In this document: positions 18,525 to 29,431 of the stretch, one piece after another
How positions within the stretch are numbered: the first letter of the stretch is position 1
Layout of the letters: every line of letters begins with the position of its first letter
NCBI RefSeq assembly: GCF_004761875.1
Contig: NZ_SJEY01000004.1
Span: forward strand, 1 to 64,000
DNA: 64,000 nt
Reading direction: 5' to 3'
Source: Roseovarius aestuariivivens
GTDB taxonomy: Bacteria; Pseudomonadota; Alphaproteobacteria; Rhodobacterales; Rhodobacteraceae
The notes under the pieces: generated by a model
Told to the model about the DNA's origin: nothing
The model's input: only the letters and a program-made list of their open reading frames with translations
Databases searched by the model: none
Translations under genes and position numbers: made by a program

Positions 18525-20519
18525 TCAGGCCAATCCCAGCGCTTTGCGGCGGCGGTTGGCCCAGCTCATGATCGCCAGATCGAAGGTCAGCGCCATCAGC
18601 GAGACGTTGATGCCCAGCACGAAGTTCTTGCCCAGATCGGTGCCCGCCAGCGTGCGCTGCAGTTCCTGGCCCAGATCCTGGGTGCCGATGAAGGCGGCGA
18701 TGATCACCATGAAGAAGGCGAACATGATGGCCTGGTTGAAGCCGATGGCGAGTGTCGGCATCGCCAGCGGCAATTGCACGGAGGTCAGCTTTTGCCAGCG
18801 GGTGCAGCCGGACATGTCGGCCGCCTCGCTCATCTCGATCGGCACTGCGCGCAGGCCCTCGATGGTGTAGCGCGTCAGCGGCACGGTGGTGAAGATCACG
18901 ATCGACAGGACGACGGTGGTGTCGGTGATCCCGAAAAGCATGATCGCCGGCAGCAGGTAGATGAAGCTGGGAAAGGTCTGGGCCGTGTCGCACACGAGAA
19001 GGATGCGGTTGGCCCATTTTTCGGACCGGGCGGCGAAAATGCCCAGGGGAATGCCGATCAGCGTCGAGATGAATACCGCCGAGATTACCGAGTAGAGCGT
19101 GATGATCGCGCGGTCCCACCAGCCGGTGAGCGCCACGAGGCCGAAGAAGACGCCCGCGTAAATGGCCGGGCGCTTGCCGCCCAGTGCGTAGGCGAAGGCG
19201 ATCATGAAGAGGATGAAGGCGGGGGTCGGCACCCACAAGAGCGCGTCGCGGAAGGGCACCAGCACCCAGACATTGAGAATGTAGCGGATGAAGCCGGTTG
19301 TGGCCTGCACCGCGTCGATGTTGAGGAAGCCCTTGATCACGTCGTCGATCTCGCGGCCCATCGACAGCGACTGACGGCGGCCGACCTCGTTGAAATATTC
19401 GACGAACTGGGCCAGCACGAAGAAGAAGACGAAGCCCACCACGCCGGCCAAAAGATACTTGTGCCGGATGTACCACAGCGTGCCCTTCTCGTGGTGCTGG
19501 GGCAGCTTGTGGACCCAGGCCTTGGACATCTGGTCGAGCATGATGGCGACAAGGACGATGGTGACGCCGATCTCGAAGGAACGGCCCAGCTTGAAGCTGT
19601 TCATCATCGCCAGAAGCTTACCACCCAGACCCGGCATGCCGATGAAGGCGGTGAGAACGACCATGGCGAGCGACAGCATGATCACCTGGTTCACGCCGAC
19701 GAGGATCTCGGTGCGGGCCGACGGGATGTAGACCTTGGTCAGCATCTGCCAGCGGGTGCAGCCGGACATCTTGCCGGCCTCGATGATCTCCGGCGAGACC
19801 TTCTTGAGGCCCAGTGCCGTCATCAGGATCATGGGCGGCGTGGCGTAGATGGTGGTGGCGATGGCCCCCGCAGTGGGGCCCACCTTGAAGAAGATCACGG
19901 CAGGCAGGAGGTAGGTGTAGAAGGGCAGGGTCTGCATCACCGCGAGGGCGGGCTTGATCGCGGTGTCGAATGCCTTCCACTTCCAAGCGGCGATGCCCAT
20001 CACCAGGCCGATGAGAAAACCCAGGGGTGCGGCCACGGCCAGCACCGAGAGCGTTTCCATCGTGATTTCCCACTGCCCCATCGCGGCGGTCCACACGAAG
20101 GTGCCGCCCGCCAGAAGCGCCATTTTCCAGCCGCCGAGATAGTAGCCGAGGACCGCGCCCACGACGGCGACGGCGGACCACGGGATCGGATCGGAAAGGA
20201 ACGGCCAGCGATATTTGCCCTCGAGCAGGTTCGCGGTGAAGCCCAGCAGGAAGTCGAGCGGGCCTTCGGCGAACCAGCGGGTGAGGGTCATCAGGCCAAA
20301 GCGCCCGGTCGCCGGATCGCCCTTGATGAATTCGAAAAACGCGTCGAGCCACGCCGCAAAGGGCGGGATCCAGGCCTCGGGGAGGCGGATGAGCATGTCT
20401 GGCAGAACCGGCTTGAGCGCGGTCAGCACCACCGCCGCGACAAGCAGAACCTGCAGCACCCGGTCGCGCGGCGGGCTGGAGGGCTGTGACGGCAGGGCGG
20501 TGGTGGCGATATCGGCCAT
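18525..20519 (-). CDS. Betaine-type ABC transporter permease, two permease units in one chain
   Basis: The 664-residue protein holds two ProW-like permease domains. Each has the EAA-loop motif with MSGCTRWQ (EAGKMSGCTRWQML in the first half, EAADMSGCTRWQKL in the second), about six membrane helices, and a PAVIFF/PAIMLF helix. Between them a hydrophilic segment (LPQHHEKGTLWYIRHKYLL) joins the halves. Normal ProW is about 350 residues with one such unit and works as a dimer; here the dimer appears to be fused. It lies one base after the ATPase gene and 63 bases before the DUF1989-GcvT gene, so it is part of one operon. The substrate is probably a quaternary amine. Confidence 0.92.
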   Translation of the reverse strand: MADIATTALPSQPSSPPRDRVLQVLLVAAVVLTALKPVLPDMLIRLPEAWIPPFAAWLDAFFEFIKGDPATGRFGLMTLTRWFAEGPLDFLLGFTANLLEGKYRWPFLSDPIPWSAVAVVGAVLGYYLGGWKMALLAGGTFVWTAAMGQWEITMETLSVLAVAAPLGFLIGLVMGIAAWKWKAFDTAIKPALAVMQTLPFYTYLLPAVIFFKVGPTAGAIATTIYATPPMILMTALGLKKVSPEIIEAGKMSGCTRWQMLTKVYIPSARTEILVGVNQVIMLSLAMVVLTAFIGMPGLGGKLLAMMNSFKLGRSFEIGVTIVLVAIMLDQMSKAWVHKLPQHHEKGTLWYIRHKYLLAGVVGFVFFFVLAQFVEYFNEVGRRQSLSMGREIDDVIKGFLNIDAVQATTGFIRYILNVWVLVPFRDALLWVPTPAFILFMIAFAYALGGKRPAIYAGVFFGLVALTGWWDRAIITLYSVISAVFISTLIGIPLGIFAARSEKWANRILLVCDTAQTFPSFIYLLPAIMLFGITDTTVVLSIVIFTTVPLTRYTIEGLRAVPIEMSEAADMSGCTRWQKLTSVQLPLAMPTLAIGFNQAIMFAFFMVIIAAFIGTQDLGQELQRTLAGTDLGKNFVLGINVSLMALTFDLAIMSWANRRRKALGLA

Positions 20520-20520
20520 G

Positions 20521-21567
20521 TCACGCGCCCCCGAGCAGCACGTCGAGTGCCTTTTGCCGTTCGATCACGCCGATCACCTTGCCGGACTTGTCGGCGACGG
20601 GCAGATGCGCGCGCTCGTCATTGACCAGTTGGCGCGCGAGTTTCTGGATCGTCTCATGCGCGGCCACGGGCGGACCGTCGACCGCATGACCGTTGACCGG
20701 GGTCAGCAGCGTGCCGGCATGCACCACGCGGGCCTTGTCGATATCCTCGGTGAACTTGCGGACATATTCGGTCTGCGGGTCGAGCACGATGCGGTCGGGC
20801 GTATCGCATTGTTCGATCGCGCCGTCCTTCATGATGGCGATGCGGTCGGCGAGGCGCAGTGCCTCGTCGAAATCATGGGTGATGAAGACGATGGTCTTGC
20901 CCAGCATGCCTTGCAGCCGCAGGAATTCGTCCTGCATTTCGCGGCGAATGAGCGGGTCGAGCGCCGAGAAGGGTTCATCGAGAAACCAGATGTCGGGTTC
21001 GATGGCGAGGCTGCGGGCGATGCCGACGCGCTGCTGCTGGCCGCCTGACAATTCGCGCGGGAAATATTCCTCGCGTCCGCCGAGGCCGACCAGTTCGATC
21101 ACCTCCATCGCGCGGGCGCGGCGGGCGTGCTTGTCCTGGCCGCGCATTTCCAGCGGGAAGGCCACGTTGTCGAGCACGGTGCGGTGCGGCAGAAGGCCAA
21201 AGGACTGGAACACCATGCCCATCTTGGAGCGTCTGAGTTCGATCAGGTCCTTTTCGGCGAGCGCCATGATGTCCTGGCCCTCGACCTCGATCGTGCCGCC
21301 GGTGATGTCGTGCAGGCGCGAGAGGCAGCGGACGAGAGTGGATTTGCCGGAGCCCGACAGACCCATGATCACCAGCATTTCGCCCCGCGCCACGTCGACG
21401 GTCACGTCCTTGACCCCGGCGATATAGCCGTCGGCGCGGATTTCGTCATAGCTGCGCCCCGGGGTCATGGCGGCGAGATACGCGCGCGGGTCGGGTCCGA
21501 AAAGCTTCCAGATATTGCGGCAGGAAATGACGGGCTGGTCCGTGGACATGGGGGGCGACGCTTTCAT
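20521..21567 (-). CDS. proV: Betaine-type ABC transporter ATP-binding protein with C-terminal CBS region
   Basis: The 348-residue ATPase has Walker A GLSGSGKST, the signature LSGGQQQRVGIARSLA, Walker B IWFLDEPFSALD, and the switch histidine in FITHDFDEALRLAD. The N-terminal RNIWKLFGPDP and the approximately 70-residue C-terminal extension (AHETIQKLARQLVNDE, VADKSGKVIGVIERQKAL) match ProV/OpuAA, where CBS domains sense ionic strength. Only one CBS-like repeat is evident. It powers import through the double permease encoded next. An inner ATG (MSTDQPVISC, six codons on) may be the true start. A 107-bp gap separates it from the binding-protein gene. Confidence 0.92.
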   Translation of the reverse strand: MKASPPMSTDQPVISCRNIWKLFGPDPRAYLAAMTPGRSYDEIRADGYIAGVKDVTVDVARGEMLVIMGLSGSGKSTLVRCLSRLHDITGGTIEVEGQDIMALAEKDLIELRRSKMGMVFQSFGLLPHRTVLDNVAFPLEMRGQDKHARRARAMEVIELVGLGGREEYFPRELSGGQQQRVGIARSLAIEPDIWFLDEPFSALDPLIRREMQDEFLRLQGMLGKTIVFITHDFDEALRLADRIAIMKDGAIEQCDTPDRIVLDPQTEYVRKFTEDIDKARVVHAGTLLTPVNGHAVDGPPVAAHETIQKLARQLVNDERAHLPVADKSGKVIGVIERQKALDVLLGGA

Positions 21568-21674
21568 TTGTGCGGTCTGGCCGTGCGGCGCCTTGGTTTA
21601 CGAAAAGCGGCCGCGGTCGTCTGGCAGGCCGCCCGGCGCGGATGGGCGCCGGGCGAACTCTTGTCGGGGTCGGA

Positions 21675-23748
<2,074 letters not shown>

Positions 23749-23781
23749 ACGCAAGATATACCAACCTGAAAGGAGGCCCCT

Positions 23782-24195
23782 TTGGCCCGTGAAACCAAAC
23801 TGATCCTTTGCCCCGTCAATCTTCGCCACACCGAGGTGGACGACGCGGCCTTTCATGAGGCCGTCGCGATGGCGAAACGGCGGGGGGCGGACCTTCTGGT
23901 GACCACCGTCGCACCGGAAATGGAGCGAAACCTGAACATTCGGGACGCCAAGGGGTTCTGGGGGGATCAGCTCAAGGCGTTTCTCAAGGCACGGCCGGTC
24001 GAGGATCTGAAGATCGAGGCGGTGGTGCGCATCGGCGCGGTGCATCGCCAGATCGTCAAGCTGGCCGACGAGCGCGATGTGGATGTGATCGTGATGGAAT
24101 CCGCCAACCCCAAGGTGAAAGACTATCTTCTTGGCACGACGGCCAGCCATGTGGTCACGCATGCGAAATGCTCGGTCTTCGTGGTGCGAAGCTAG
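23782..24195 (+). CDS. Universal stress protein (UspA family)
   Basis: The 137-residue protein is a single Usp domain: KLILCPVNLR at the first strand, VVRIGAVHRQIVKLADERDVDVIVMES in the middle, and a C-terminal phosphate-loop region LLGTTASHVVTHAKCSVFVVR that resembles the ATP-binding G-2x-G-9x-G(S/T) motif only in part, so ATP binding is uncertain. It starts at a TTG with AAGGAGG nine bases upstream, which decides the start. UspA proteins are cytosolic and help cells survive stress by means not well defined. The FGE-like gene follows after 12 bases and may be in the same operon with the channel gene. Confidence 0.85.
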   Translation: MARETKLILCPVNLRHTEVDDAAFHEAVAMAKRRGADLLVTTVAPEMERNLNIRDAKGFWGDQLKAFLKARPVEDLKIEAVVRIGAVHRQIVKLADERDVDVIVMESANPKVKDYLLGTTASHVVTHAKCSVFVVRS

Positions 24196-24207
24196 GACCT
24201 GCGGCGC

Positions 24208-24888
24208 GTGCCGAAGGGTAAGGGACTTCTGGCCGCGCTTGCGGCGGTCTGCGCCGCGCCGGCCTTTGCGCAGCCCGTGGATTTGGGCGCGTTCCGCATC
24301 GACCCCACAGAAGTGACCGTTCAGGCCTTCGCCGCCTTTGCCGAAGAGACGGGTCTTGTCACCCAAGCGACGCGCGAGGGCGGCGGTTTCGAATGGGGTG
24401 CGGGCTGGCAGCGGCGGCCGGGCTGGACCTTTCGCACGCCCTATGGCGCGCCCGCCGCGGGAACCGAGCCCGCGGTGCATGTCAGCTGGCAGGAGGCGCG
24501 GGATTTCTGCGCCCACGCGGGCGGGCGTCTGCCCACGCGAGAGGAATGGGCGACGGCGGCCTATACCGAGACGCGGACCGATCCGCCGCAGGGGTTCGAG
24601 ACCGGCAGGACCTATCTCTATCCGGTGGGCGAGACGCCCGGGGCCATGCATGTCAACGGCGCGCGGCACGTGCCCGTCGCCACCACCGATCCGGGCGTGA
24701 ACGGGCTTTTCGATATGGGCGGCAATGCCTGGGAATGGCTGGCCGACCGGCGGGACGAGGACGCGCTGACCGCCGGCGGCAGCTGGTGGTACGGTCCGGC
24801 GCAGACGAAGGCCGGCGGGATGCAATGGAAGCCCGCGACGTTCTACGCGGTCTATGTCGGGTTTCGCTGCGCCTATGATCCGGGATAG
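24208..24888 (+). CDS. Exported FGE-sulfatase-fold protein lacking the formylglycine-enzyme cysteine pair
   Basis: The 226-residue protein has a signal peptide (LLAALAAVCAAPAFA) and an FGE/SUMF1-type domain: FRIDPTEVTVQAFAAFAEETG, AVHVSWQEARDFCAHAGGRL, LPTREEWATAAY, LFDMGGNAWEWL, TAGGSWWYG and VGFRCAY. Formylglycine-generating enzymes need a cysteine pair near the last third; the only mature cysteines here are in DFCAHAG and GFRCAY, so sulfatase activation is unlikely. The fold is also used by PvdO- and EgtB-like enzymes. It is periplasmic or exported. The GTG at 24208 gives the signal peptide. It lies between the Usp and channel genes and its function is unknown. Confidence 0.75.
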   Translation: MPKGKGLLAALAAVCAAPAFAQPVDLGAFRIDPTEVTVQAFAAFAEETGLVTQATREGGGFEWGAGWQRRPGWTFRTPYGAPAAGTEPAVHVSWQEARDFCAHAGGRLPTREEWATAAYTETRTDPPQGFETGRTYLYPVGETPGAMHVNGARHVPVATTDPGVNGLFDMGGNAWEWLADRRDEDALTAGGSWWYGPAQTKAGGMQWKPATFYAVYVGFRCAYDPG

Positions 24889-24933
24889 GACGGGGCCGGG
24901 CGCGCCGCGCCGGGCTTTGGAAAGGCGGAACTG

Positions 24934-25368
24934 ATGCTCGAACAGCTTTTTATGGGATCGCTTGTCACGCTCGTCTCGCTGACCGGCGGGTCGATGCTTT
25001 GGTGGGCGCTCAATGAGGTGCTCTTGCGCATCGAGCCGTGGCTGCGCCGCCCGCCGCATCCGATCAAGTTCTTCGGCGTGCTGCTGCTGGTGGTGCTGGC
25101 CACGATGTCGATCATGACCTTCGGTGTCTGGCTTTGGGCCATCACGTTTCGGGTGATCGGGGTTTTTTCGACATTCGAAGAGGCGGTGTATTATTCGCTT
25201 GTGGCCTACACCACCCTCGGCTTCGGTGACGATCTGGTGCCGCAATCGCAGCGCCTGCTGGGCGGCATGACGGGCGCGAACGGCTTTCTGATGTTCGGCC
25301 TGATGACGGCGATGATCACCGATACGCTGCGCCATACGCGCCGGGTGCAGCGCAACCTGCGCGACTGA
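24934..25368 (+). CDS. Two-pore-helix type K+ channel-like membrane protein (Ion_trans_2)
   Basis: The 144-residue protein has hydrophobic segments at about 5-27, 46-74 and 112-132, and a pore loop YTTLGFGDD with the selectivity-like motif TLGFGD at residues 94-99, close to TVGYGD of potassium channels. This matches the short Ion_trans_2 channel family of the inner membrane. No regulatory RCK or cyclic-nucleotide domain is attached, so gating is not predictable. Ribosome site GGAAAGGCGG lies before the ATG. It follows the FGE-like gene by 45 bases and converges on the phzF-like gene after 32 bases. Confidence 0.82.
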   Translation: MLEQLFMGSLVTLVSLTGGSMLWWALNEVLLRIEPWLRRPPHPIKFFGVLLLVVLATMSIMTFGVWLWAITFRVIGVFSTFEEAVYYSLVAYTTLGFGDDLVPQSQRLLGGMTGANGFLMFGLMTAMITDTLRHTRRVQRNLRD

Positions 25369-25400
25369 GGCGCTCGGTCCCGTCCCCGTCGGAGGCGGGG

Positions 25401-26309
25401 TCAGGGCCGGCGCAGGCGACCGCTGGATATCGGCACCGCCGCGCCCTCGATCCGGACCCGGGTCACCTTGGCGCTATCGGTGGAGATGAGCGCGCGGATG
25501 CGCGAGGGGCGGCCCATTTCGACGCCTTGGTGAATATCGATCTGCGTCTGAGCCGCGCCGCACCGGCCATGATGTGCCAGCAGGCCGGCAAAGGTCACGA
25601 CCGCCGAGCCTGTTGCGGGATCCTCTGGCGTGCCGCCCGCCGGGGAGAACATGCGCGCGCGAAACCCGCCCTGCCCATCGGGAACAAAACACCAGGCGCT
25701 GATGCACTCCGCGCGGCCTGTCAGGCTGGCCCAGTCTGCGCCCGAGGGCCACGCGCGTTCCAAGGCCGACAGAGAGGCGAGGGGCACCAGAATATAGTCG
25801 GGACCCGCCTGCCAGACCTCTGCCGCAGGGCAGACGGCGTTGCCGATATCGTGCATTTCGAGGCCGAGCCCGGCGGCGGTGAGGCCCATGTCGATGTCGA
25901 CGGGCCGACATTGGGGCAGGACCGGTGCGGTGAAGCATGCGGACACACAAGCCCCGGTTTTGGTGACCGTGACGGGAACCGGGCCTGCCGCCTCTTCCAG
26001 GACCATGTCCATCGTGGTGTCCCCGGCAGCCGCTCGGCTTGCGTCGAGCAGGCCCGAAAGATGAATGGCACAGCCGATCGTCGGATGCCCGGCGAAGGGG
26101 ATCTCGGCGGTGGGAAAAAAGATCCGCACCTTGGCGGTATGCGCCGGGTTCTCGGGCAGCATGACGAAGATCGTCTCGGAAAGGTTCATTTCCCGCGCGA
26201 TGCTTTGCATTTGCGCGGTGGTCAGGTCCGCCGCGTCCAGAACGATCGCCAGTGGATTGCCCTGGTATGGCGTGTCGGTGAACACGTCGTAGGTGACGAA
26301 GTTCAGCAC
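25401..26309 (-). CDS. PhzF-family isomerase/epimerase-like protein
   Basis: The 302-residue protein has the two-domain PhzF/diaminopimelate-epimerase fold with family motifs YQGNPLAIVLD near residue 16, MNLSETIFV with the catalytic Glu (about residue 43), IPFAGHPTIGCA and EDPATGSAVVTFAGLL. PhzF itself isomerises a phenazine precursor, but most homologues, including this one, are uncharacterised and lie in no phenazine cluster. A GTG at 26309 is chosen as the start because it sits two bases after the stop of the upstream deacetylase gene, suggesting translational coupling. The longer upstream reading is ruled out by overlap with that gene. Confidence 0.88.
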   Translation of the reverse strand: MLNFVTYDVFTDTPYQGNPLAIVLDAADLTTAQMQSIAREMNLSETIFVMLPENPAHTAKVRIFFPTAEIPFAGHPTIGCAIHLSGLLDASRAAAGDTTMDMVLEEAAGPVPVTVTKTGACVSACFTAPVLPQCRPVDIDMGLTAAGLGLEMHDIGNAVCPAAEVWQAGPDYILVPLASLSALERAWPSGADWASLTGRAECISAWCFVPDGQGGFRARMFSPAGGTPEDPATGSAVVTFAGLLAHHGRCGAAQTQIDIHQGVEMGRPSRIRALISTDSAKVTRVRIEGAAVPISSGRLRRP

Positions 26310-26311
26310 CG

Positions 26312-27238
26312 TCAGCCGTTGCGCGCGATCAGCTCGTCGAGATGCGCAGCCCCGCTGGCCGCAAGCGCGTCGAGGTCGTAGCCGCCTTCGAGATAGGAGA
26401 CGAGGCGGCCCTCGCAATGCTCGGAGGCGATCTCGCAAAGCTTGCGGGTGACCCAGGCGAAATCCTCTTCCACCAGCGCGAGATTGGCGAGCGGGTCGTC
26501 GACATGGGCGTCGAACCCGGCGGACACCAGGATCAGCTCGGGCCGGAAGGCGTTGAGCGCGGGAAACACCTGCCCCTCGTATTCCTGCCGGAAAAGGGCG
26601 CCGCCGGTGCCGGGCGCAAGGGGGATGTTGAGCACGTTGTCATGCGCGCCGCGTTCCGAGGGCGCGCCCGAGCCGGGCCAGAGCGGCGACTGGTGCGAGG
26701 AGACGAAGAGCGTGCGCGCCTCGGACCAAAGAAGGTCCTGCGTGCCGTTGCCGTGGTGAACGTCGAAATCGACCACCGCGACGCGATTAAGGCCGTGGCG
26801 TTGCAGCGCGTGCTTGGCGGCGATGGCGACCACGCCGTAGATGCAAAAGCCCATGGGCGTCGCGGTTTCCGCATGGTGCCCGGGCGGGCGCATGGCGACG
26901 AAGGCGTTCCTCGCCTCGCCGCCAAGTACCATGTCCACGCCTTTGATCGTGCCGCCCACCGCGCGGTGCACGCAATCGAGCGTGCCGGGCGAAAGATAGG
27001 TGTCGCCGTCGAGCTGCACGAAGCCTTCCTCGGGCGCGGCCTTGTTGATCGCGTCGACATAGGCCTGCGGGTGGCAGAGCAGGATGTCCTCGGGCGTGCA
27101 GAAGGGCGCCTCGACCCGCGTGACGTTCTTGCCCTCAAGCGCGGGCATGAGCGCCTCGAGCCGCGCCACACGCTCGGGATGGCCGGGGGGCATGAGATGC
27201 TTGAACCCGTCCTCGTGGTGAATGAGCGCGGTGGTCAT
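26312..27238 (-). CDS. Histone deacetylase-superfamily (acetylpolyamine amidohydrolase-like) enzyme
   Basis: The 308-residue protein is a class II HDAC/AcuC-like zinc amidohydrolase. It shows HPERVARLEALMPAL at the N-terminus, MRPPGHHAE (proton-relay histidines), DFDVHHGNGTQD (zinc-binding Asp and His), LILVSAGFDAH (second zinc Asp) and YLEGGYDLDALA (transition-state loop). Bacterial members remove acyl groups from polyamines, other small amides or proteins in the cytosol; the substrate is not predictable. It is the first gene of a two-gene unit with the phzF-like gene. The ATG at 27238 is divergent from mscS, sharing a 105-bp region. Confidence 0.92.
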   Translation of the reverse strand: MTTALIHHEDGFKHLMPPGHPERVARLEALMPALEGKNVTRVEAPFCTPEDILLCHPQAYVDAINKAAPEEGFVQLDGDTYLSPGTLDCVHRAVGGTIKGVDMVLGGEARNAFVAMRPPGHHAETATPMGFCIYGVVAIAAKHALQRHGLNRVAVVDFDVHHGNGTQDLLWSEARTLFVSSHQSPLWPGSGAPSERGAHDNVLNIPLAPGTGGALFRQEYEGQVFPALNAFRPELILVSAGFDAHVDDPLANLALVEEDFAWVTRKLCEIASEHCEGRLVSYLEGGYDLDALAASGAAHLDELIARNG

Positions 27239-27343
27239 GGCGGCCCTGTCCTTTCATTCTTGTCAGGGCCCGAGCCTACGCCTTCACGCCCGGGTGTCCA
27301 GAGGCGTCTTGTACCTCCACCGGGGGTGGGGCAATCTCTTGTC

Positions 27344-28702
27344 ATGGAAAACGAAAACCTGCCTCTTCCCGAAAGTATTCAGTCGCTGGTGCAGACCCTG
27401 CTGGAGCAGGCAGAAGTGTTTGTGACCGGGCTGATGCGGCCCTGGAACGCCTATCAGATCGGCATCGCGCTGGGCCTTTTCATCCTGGCGCATGTGGCGG
27501 CTCGGCTGATCGAGCCGCATATGAACGAATGGCTGCGCACGCGCGAGGGCTGGCCCAAGTGGCGGATGCGCTTTGCCGTGCTGATCCGGCGGCGGATGCG
27601 GCTGATCCTGTTCGTGCTGATGATCTGGCCCGTGATCTGGACCATGCAGCAGATGACCTGGCCGAGCCGGTCCTACCTTCTGGGGATATTCGGGCAGCTG
27701 GCGGTGGCGTGGCTGGTCATCGCCATTGTCACGCGGCTGATCGGCAACGCCTTCCTGCGCGGCGTGGTGCGCTATGCCGGCTGGACGTGGGTCACGCTGT
27801 CGATCCTGGGGCTGACCGAGGAGACGAAGCAGATCCTCGACAGCGCGGCGGTCGATATCGGCAGCATGCATATCTCGCTCTGGACGGTGATCCAGGCGAT
27901 CACGGTCATCGCCCTTTTGATGTTCGGCGCGCGGTTCATCTCGACGACCTCGGCGGCGCGGATCCGGTCCAACACCGACATCTCGCCGTCGATGCAGGTG
28001 CTGGCGGTCAAGATCCTGCAGATCATCCTTTACGGCTCGGCCTTCTTCATCGGGCTGAAGGCGGTGGGCGTGGATCTGACCGGTCTTGCGGTGCTGTCGG
28101 GCGCGATCGGTGTGGGCCTTGGTTTCGGCCTGCAGAAGGTGGTGTCGAACCTCGTCTCGGGGGTGATCATCCTTCTGGACAAGTCGATCAAGCCCGGCGA
28201 CGTGATCAGCCTTGGCGAGACCTTCGGCTGGATCAACAGCCTTGGCGCGCGCTATGTCTCGATCACAACGCGGGACGGCAAGGAATACCTCATCCCGAAC
28301 GAGGATCTGATCACCGGTCAGGTGGTGAACTGGTCGCATTCCAACGATTACGTGCGGCTCGATATCTATTTCGGCACTGCCTATGGCGACGATCCGCATG
28401 TGGTGCGGCGGGTGGCCATCGACGCGGCGGCGGGTGTCACCCGCGTGCTGGCCGAGCGTCCGCCGGTCTGTCACATCGTCGGCTTCGGCGATAGCAGCGT
28501 GGACTATATCCTGCGATTCTGGATCCGGGACCCCACCGGCGGCCTGACCAATATCCGTGGCAATGTCTATCTTGCGCTTTGGGACGCATTCAACGAACAC
28601 GGCATTTCCATTCCGTTCCCGCAGCGCGAGGTGAAGGTGCTCAAAGGCTCGGAACTGGACACAAGGTCGCTGGGTGCGGCCGATGCGGAACATGGCGCTT
28701 GA
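27344..28702 (+). CDS. MscS-family mechanosensitive channel
   Basis: The 452-residue membrane protein has about five N-terminal hydrophobic helices (37-55, 82-103, 113-128, 176-196, 218-235) and then the MscS pore helix and beta domain: LSGAIGVGLGFGLQKVVSN, GVIILLDKSIKPGD and YLIPNEDLITGQVVNW. The C-terminal alpha-beta domain (LDIYFGTAYGDDPHVVRRV, FGDSSVDYILRFWI) completes the family layout. The channel opens under membrane tension and releases solutes in hypo-osmotic shock. It is larger than E. coli MscS (286). The chosen ATG lies after a TATA-like free region; upstream reading into the deacetylase promoter is not supported. Confidence 0.92.
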   Translation: MENENLPLPESIQSLVQTLLEQAEVFVTGLMRPWNAYQIGIALGLFILAHVAARLIEPHMNEWLRTREGWPKWRMRFAVLIRRRMRLILFVLMIWPVIWTMQQMTWPSRSYLLGIFGQLAVAWLVIAIVTRLIGNAFLRGVVRYAGWTWVTLSILGLTEETKQILDSAAVDIGSMHISLWTVIQAITVIALLMFGARFISTTSAARIRSNTDISPSMQVLAVKILQIILYGSAFFIGLKAVGVDLTGLAVLSGAIGVGLGFGLQKVVSNLVSGVIILLDKSIKPGDVISLGETFGWINSLGARYVSITTRDGKEYLIPNEDLITGQVVNWSHSNDYVRLDIYFGTAYGDDPHVVRRVAIDAAAGVTRVLAERPPVCHIVGFGDSSVDYILRFWIRDPTGGLTNIRGNVYLALWDAFNEHGISIPFPQREVKVLKGSELDTRSLGAADAEHGA

Positions 28703-28735
28703 TCCGGGCGTTACCGGGATCAAAGGAGATGTTTC

Positions 28736-29404
28736 ATGACCCGTACCCTGATCCTGCAATCGCAGGACGCCGTGACCCACGACACGTACCGCTTTGTCTT
28801 CGACCGCCCCGAGGGGTTTGACTTTGAGCCCGGCCAAGCCGCCGAACTGGCCATGTGCCGGGAGGGCTGGAGGGACGAGGGGCGGCCCTTCACATTCACC
28901 TCCCTGCCGGACGAGGATCACCTGGAATTCGTGATCAAGAGCTATCCGTCCCATGACGGCGTGACCGAACAGTTGCCGACGTTAAAATCGGGTGAGAAGG
29001 TCACGCTTGATGGCCCGTTCGGCGCGATCACAGACAAGGGCGCCGGTGTTTTCCTTGCGGCAGGCGCAGGGGTGACGCCCTTTATCGCCATTTTGCGCGC
29101 GCGAGCGCGGCAGGGCGATCTCGCGGGTTGCCAGCTTATCTTTTCCAACAAGACCGAGGCCGACATCATTCTGCGTGATGACTGGCGCGGCATGGACGGG
29201 CTGAAGGTTGAGCATGTGTTGTCGGAGGAAAAGGCAGACGGGCTGCATCATGGGAAGGTCGACGCGGCGTTTCTTGACCGCCATGCCGATCTGTCCGGGC
29301 AGATCTATATCTGCGGGCCGCAAGGCTATGTGGACGCGATGCGAGACGCGGTGAAGGAATTGAGTGTGCCCGATGACCGCGTTCACACCGAGGACGGCTG
29401 GTAA
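28736..29404 (+). CDS. Flavodoxin/ferredoxin-NAD(P)H reductase-like protein
   Basis: The 222-residue protein has an FAD-binding beta-barrel (RPFTFTSLPDEDHLEF, near residue 50) and an NAD(P)-binding domain (FLAAGAGVTPFIAILRARA, then IYICGPQGYVDAM). This layout matches stand-alone FAD/NAD reductase modules of the ferredoxin-NADP reductase family, without an attached 2Fe-2S domain. It should pass electrons from NAD(P)H to a partner such as a flavodoxin, oxygenase or iron carrier; the partner is not encoded next to it. AAAGGAGATG precedes the ATG. It lies 33 bases after mscS and converges on the XRE gene. Confidence 0.85.
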   Translation: MTRTLILQSQDAVTHDTYRFVFDRPEGFDFEPGQAAELAMCREGWRDEGRPFTFTSLPDEDHLEFVIKSYPSHDGVTEQLPTLKSGEKVTLDGPFGAITDKGAGVFLAAGAGVTPFIAILRARARQGDLAGCQLIFSNKTEADIILRDDWRGMDGLKVEHVLSEEKADGLHHGKVDAAFLDRHADLSGQIYICGPQGYVDAMRDAVKELSVPDDRVHTEDGW

Positions 29405-29431
29405 GGCGGGGATCGTGGCAGCGGGCGCGGA

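Noticed and set aside
16617-20489. Open frame of 1290 codons on the plus strand antisense to the betaine operon
   Set aside because: It is rich in Arg, His, Asp, Gly and Ala, has no family motifs, and lies opposite well-identified genes. Codon bias in GC-rich DNA makes long antisense frames common.
25368-25401. CCCCG/CGGGG inverted repeat between the channel and phzF-like genes
   Set aside because: The stem is only five bases and no T run follows on either strand.
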